NCBI GenBank assembly: GCA_963781785.1
Contig: CAWAHD010000003.1
Coordinates: 744,001-808,000 of the forward strand
Length of the DNA: 64,000 nt
Reading direction: 5' to 3'
Source of the DNA: CAWAHD01 sp963781785
GTDB taxonomy: Bacteria; Planctomycetota; Planctomycetia; Isosphaerales; Isosphaeraceae
Each line of letters begins with the position of its first letter. Within the stretch, counting starts at the first letter, position 1. The notes beneath the pieces were generated by a model. It searched no databases. It saw only the letters and a list, made by a program, of their open reading frames with translations, and was not told where the DNA came from. This document shows, piece by piece, positions 62,075-64,000 of the stretch. The position numbers and the translations under genes are program-made.

Positions 62075-63170
62075 GTGTTGGCCAGGGAATCCCGACAGAC
62101 GCGCAGGCAGCGACGTGCAGGACGCCGAACCGATCTGACCGCCGTGGAGCCACTCGAAACGCGGGCGCTCCTGGCGTTTTCCCAGCTCGGATTCTCGCTT
62201 CCCGACCTATCGATCACCGGCGAGGCGGGGCCGCGGGCCGCGTGGGGAGGCGTTCTTGACGTGTCGGTGTATATCCAGAACACCGGAGCCAGCACAACCA
62301 CCGAGCCTTGGTCGCAGGCGCCTTCGAGCCAGGCGCCGATCGCCGGCTCGACGTACGGCAATACCAGCACAGCCGATGCGCCCGACTCGACGGTCGCCGT
62401 GTACATTTCCAAATCCCCGAAGTCGCTCAAAGGCGCGATCCTGGCAGGAATTTTCGCGGCGCCGCCGATCTCCCAGAACAGCGTGGAACAGATGGCCGAG
62501 TCGCTCACACTTCCGACCCGGCCGGCAGGATTCCCGGGAGGCGGCGGGAAAGTCTATCTCTGGTTCGAGGCCAATTCGAGCAGCACATTCCCTGAGGCAA
62601 GCACGACGAACAACCTGAGCAAGCCCGTGCCGATCATGATCACGCCGCAGCCCTTGCCCGAGTTGCGGGCGCTCGCGCTGGCGCTCCCCTCCAGCCTCGA
62701 GCCGGGAGACACCATCATTCCGCAGCTCCAGATCGAGAATCTCGGCACGGCGGATCCGGACGTGCAGGGACCGGTCACCGTGGACCTCGTTGCCTCGGTC
62801 ACGCGCAGCTTCACCCTGGGCAGCTCGATCATCGCGTCGTACTCGATCACCAGCATCCCCGGTGTGTCGCAGGCGCCCGACCAGGGGGAACTTCAAGACG
62901 TTTGCCCGGATGATCGTGAACCCGCCGCCCAACGTCGTCTCGATCACGGGCGCCGCGGTCACGCTGCCGACCAGCCCGCAGAAGTACTACCTGGGCATCG
63001 TGATCGATCCCGCTGGGAAGATCAACCAGCTCAGTCTGCCGAAGAACAACTTCGAGCTGATCCATGTCGTGGGACCGCCCGACGGTCTACCGCCCGCGGG
63101 CGTCGTGAGCACGACGCCTTCGGAGTCGTTCCCGAGCCCGCCCAGCGGTGTTCCCATCGGCATTCAGTGA
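62075..63170 (+). CDS. Exported CARDB-like surface protein with planctomycete N-terminal motif (one frameshift)
   Basis: GTG 62075 follows GGAGGTG by four bases. The basic N-terminus leads into V-E-P-L-E-T-R-A-L-L-A at residues 24-34, the motif that marks many exported planctomycete surface proteins. Two or three CARDB-like beta-sandwich repeats follow: LSITGEAGPRAAWGGVLDVS, VYIQNTGAS, then LELRALALALPSSLEPGD-like sequence with IPQLQIENLGTADPDVQGPV and VDLVASVTRSFTLG. The frame breaks at a run of five G at 62884-62888; the next frame continues NFKTFARMIVNPPPNVVSIT, YYLGIVIDPAGKINQLSL and ends at 63170. CARDB domains occur in adhesins. The upstream ATG frame at 61933 is a different frame and is rejected. 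Confidence 0.82.
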
Positions 63171-63289
63171 CAGAAGGGGCCTCCCTTGACCCCGGCGGCG
63201 GCTGGCCCCTACAATCGATCGCGCCCTGGACAATCTCCCGGGCGCCTGAGCGTCCTTCTCTGGTTAGAACACCGAGTCAACGCGCCTTC

Positions 63290-64000
63290 ATGACCCGCCG
63301 CTATGTCAACCAACTGGTGAATGGCGACTCGGTCGACGAGGCGTTTCTGGTCGCGGACAAGCAGCTTCGGGCCAACCGGCAAGGCAATCTCTACCTGCAC
63401 CTGGAGCTGCGGGACAAGACGGGCACCGTGGGAGCCCGGCTCTGGAACGCCACCGAGAACCTGGCTCGCCTGTTCGAGCCCGGTGATTTTCTGCACGTGC
63501 GGGGAAAGACCCAGGTCTTTCAAGGATCGCTGCAGATCATCCTCAATCATCTCGAAGTCGTCGACCCTTCTCGGATCGAGCCGGAGGAGTTCCTGCCCCA
63601 GAGCGCAGAACGTCGGCAAGCTGATGGCCCGGCTGAGAGAGCTGCTCCTGGCGATGCACAACCCGCACCTCCGTGCCCTGGTCGAGTGCTTCTTGATGGA
63701 CGACGCGTTCGTTGCCCGGTTCACGGCCGCGCCGGCAGGCATCAAGAATCATCACGCCTATCAGGGTGGTTTGCTGGAGCACGTGGTGGCGCTCTTGAAC
63801 GTGGCCGACCGCATCAGCGACCTTTACCCCGAGATCGACCGCGACCTGCTCTTGACCGGCATCTTCCTCCACGACATCGGCAAGGTCGAGGAGCTCACGT
63901 ACGACCGCGCCTTCGCGTATACCGACTCGGGCCAGCTCGTCGGGCACCTGGTGATCGGAGTGGAGATGCTCGGCGACAAGGCGGAAGAGTTCGAGAAGCT
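63290..64000 (+). CDS. YhaM-like 3'-5' exoribonuclease, OB-fold plus HD domain (one frameshift, 3' end outside window)
   Basis: ATG 63290 starts MTRRYVNQLVNGDSVDEAFL. Residues 10-90 form an OB-fold nucleic-acid-binding domain (NLYLHLELRDKTGTVGARLW, FLHVRGKTQVFQGSLQIIL). The frame loses sense after EEFLPQSAE; one base further on, the frame continues NVGKLMARLRELLLAMHNPH. The HD phosphohydrolase domain follows: KNHHAYQGGLLEHVVALLNV, LLLTGIFLHDIGKVEEL (H-D at about 195) and SGQLVGHLVIGVEMLGDKA. The combination OB-fold plus HD is that of YhaM/CBF1 exoribonucleases, which trim RNA 3' ends. A one-base slip near 63605 is inferred. The C-terminus lies beyond the window. Confidence 0.9.
   Translation, partial: MTRRYVNQLVNGDSVDEAFLVADKQLRANRQGNLYLHLELRDKTGTVGARLWNATENLARLFEPGDFLHVRGKTQVFQGSLQIILNHLEVVDPSRIEPEEFLPQSAERRQADGPAERAAPGDAQPAPPCPGRVLLDGRRVRCPVHGRAGRHQESSRLSGWFAGARGGALERGRPHQRPLPRDRPRPALDRHLPPRHRQGRGAHVRPRLRVYRLGPARRAPGDRSGDARRQGGRVREA

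Overview
The window is GC-rich chromosomal DNA from a planctomycete, most likely of the Isosphaeraceae/Gemmatales type. The evidence is the gene content: paired DUF1800/DUF1501 genes, FHA and zinc-ribbon Ser/Thr kinases, kinase-FGE and TIR-FGE proteins, ECF sigma factors fused to a membrane segment and an exported domain, DUF4058 proteins, a secreted protein with the VEPLETRALLA-type N-terminal motif, and an unusual primary-type sigma factor with an N-terminal DNA-binding domain. Only rpsL and rpsG are clear housekeeping markers.

Layout. 1-9.9 kb: an exported alpha/beta-hydrolase-fold protein without its nucleophile, the sigma factor, two large exported proteins of unknown function, and an FHA/kinase locus. 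10.4-17.4 kb: a minus-strand run BlaI repressor, BlaR1-like M56 membrane protease with carboxypeptidase-regulatory domains, DUF1800, Tat-exported DUF1501, then SCO1; the first four genes overlap and a BlaI-type operator precedes them. 17.6-23 kb: a membrane-protease cluster (M48, zinc-ribbon membrane protein, M50) and a spherulin-4-like protein. 23.4-27 kb: rpsL, rpsG and two glycosyltransferases. 27-38 kb: two ECF-fusion proteins, a kinase-FGE protein, two DUF4058 genes and a nucleotidyltransferase-like gene.

39-58 kb is an accessory island. It holds two toxin-antitoxin loci with internally deleted PIN toxins, three tandem membrane-anchored leucine-rich-repeat genes plus two LRR remnants, a compact three-gene operon of unknown function, a 4.4-kb transposon with two different DDE transposases and two HTH/coiled-coil accessory genes, a TIR-FGE gene, and a phage terminase fragment. 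58-64 kb: a P-loop ATPase, an exported helical protein, a CARDB-like surface protein and the start of a YhaM-like exoribonuclease.

A dominant oddity is that about 14 otherwise convincing genes are each interrupted by one apparent single-base frameshift, several in G/C runs, while intact domains lie on both sides. The simplest reading is indel error in the assembly, so the affected genes are described as one gene with the break position given. Dispersed palindromic repeats of several families fill most of the larger intergenic gaps. No tRNA, rRNA or CRISPR array was seen.
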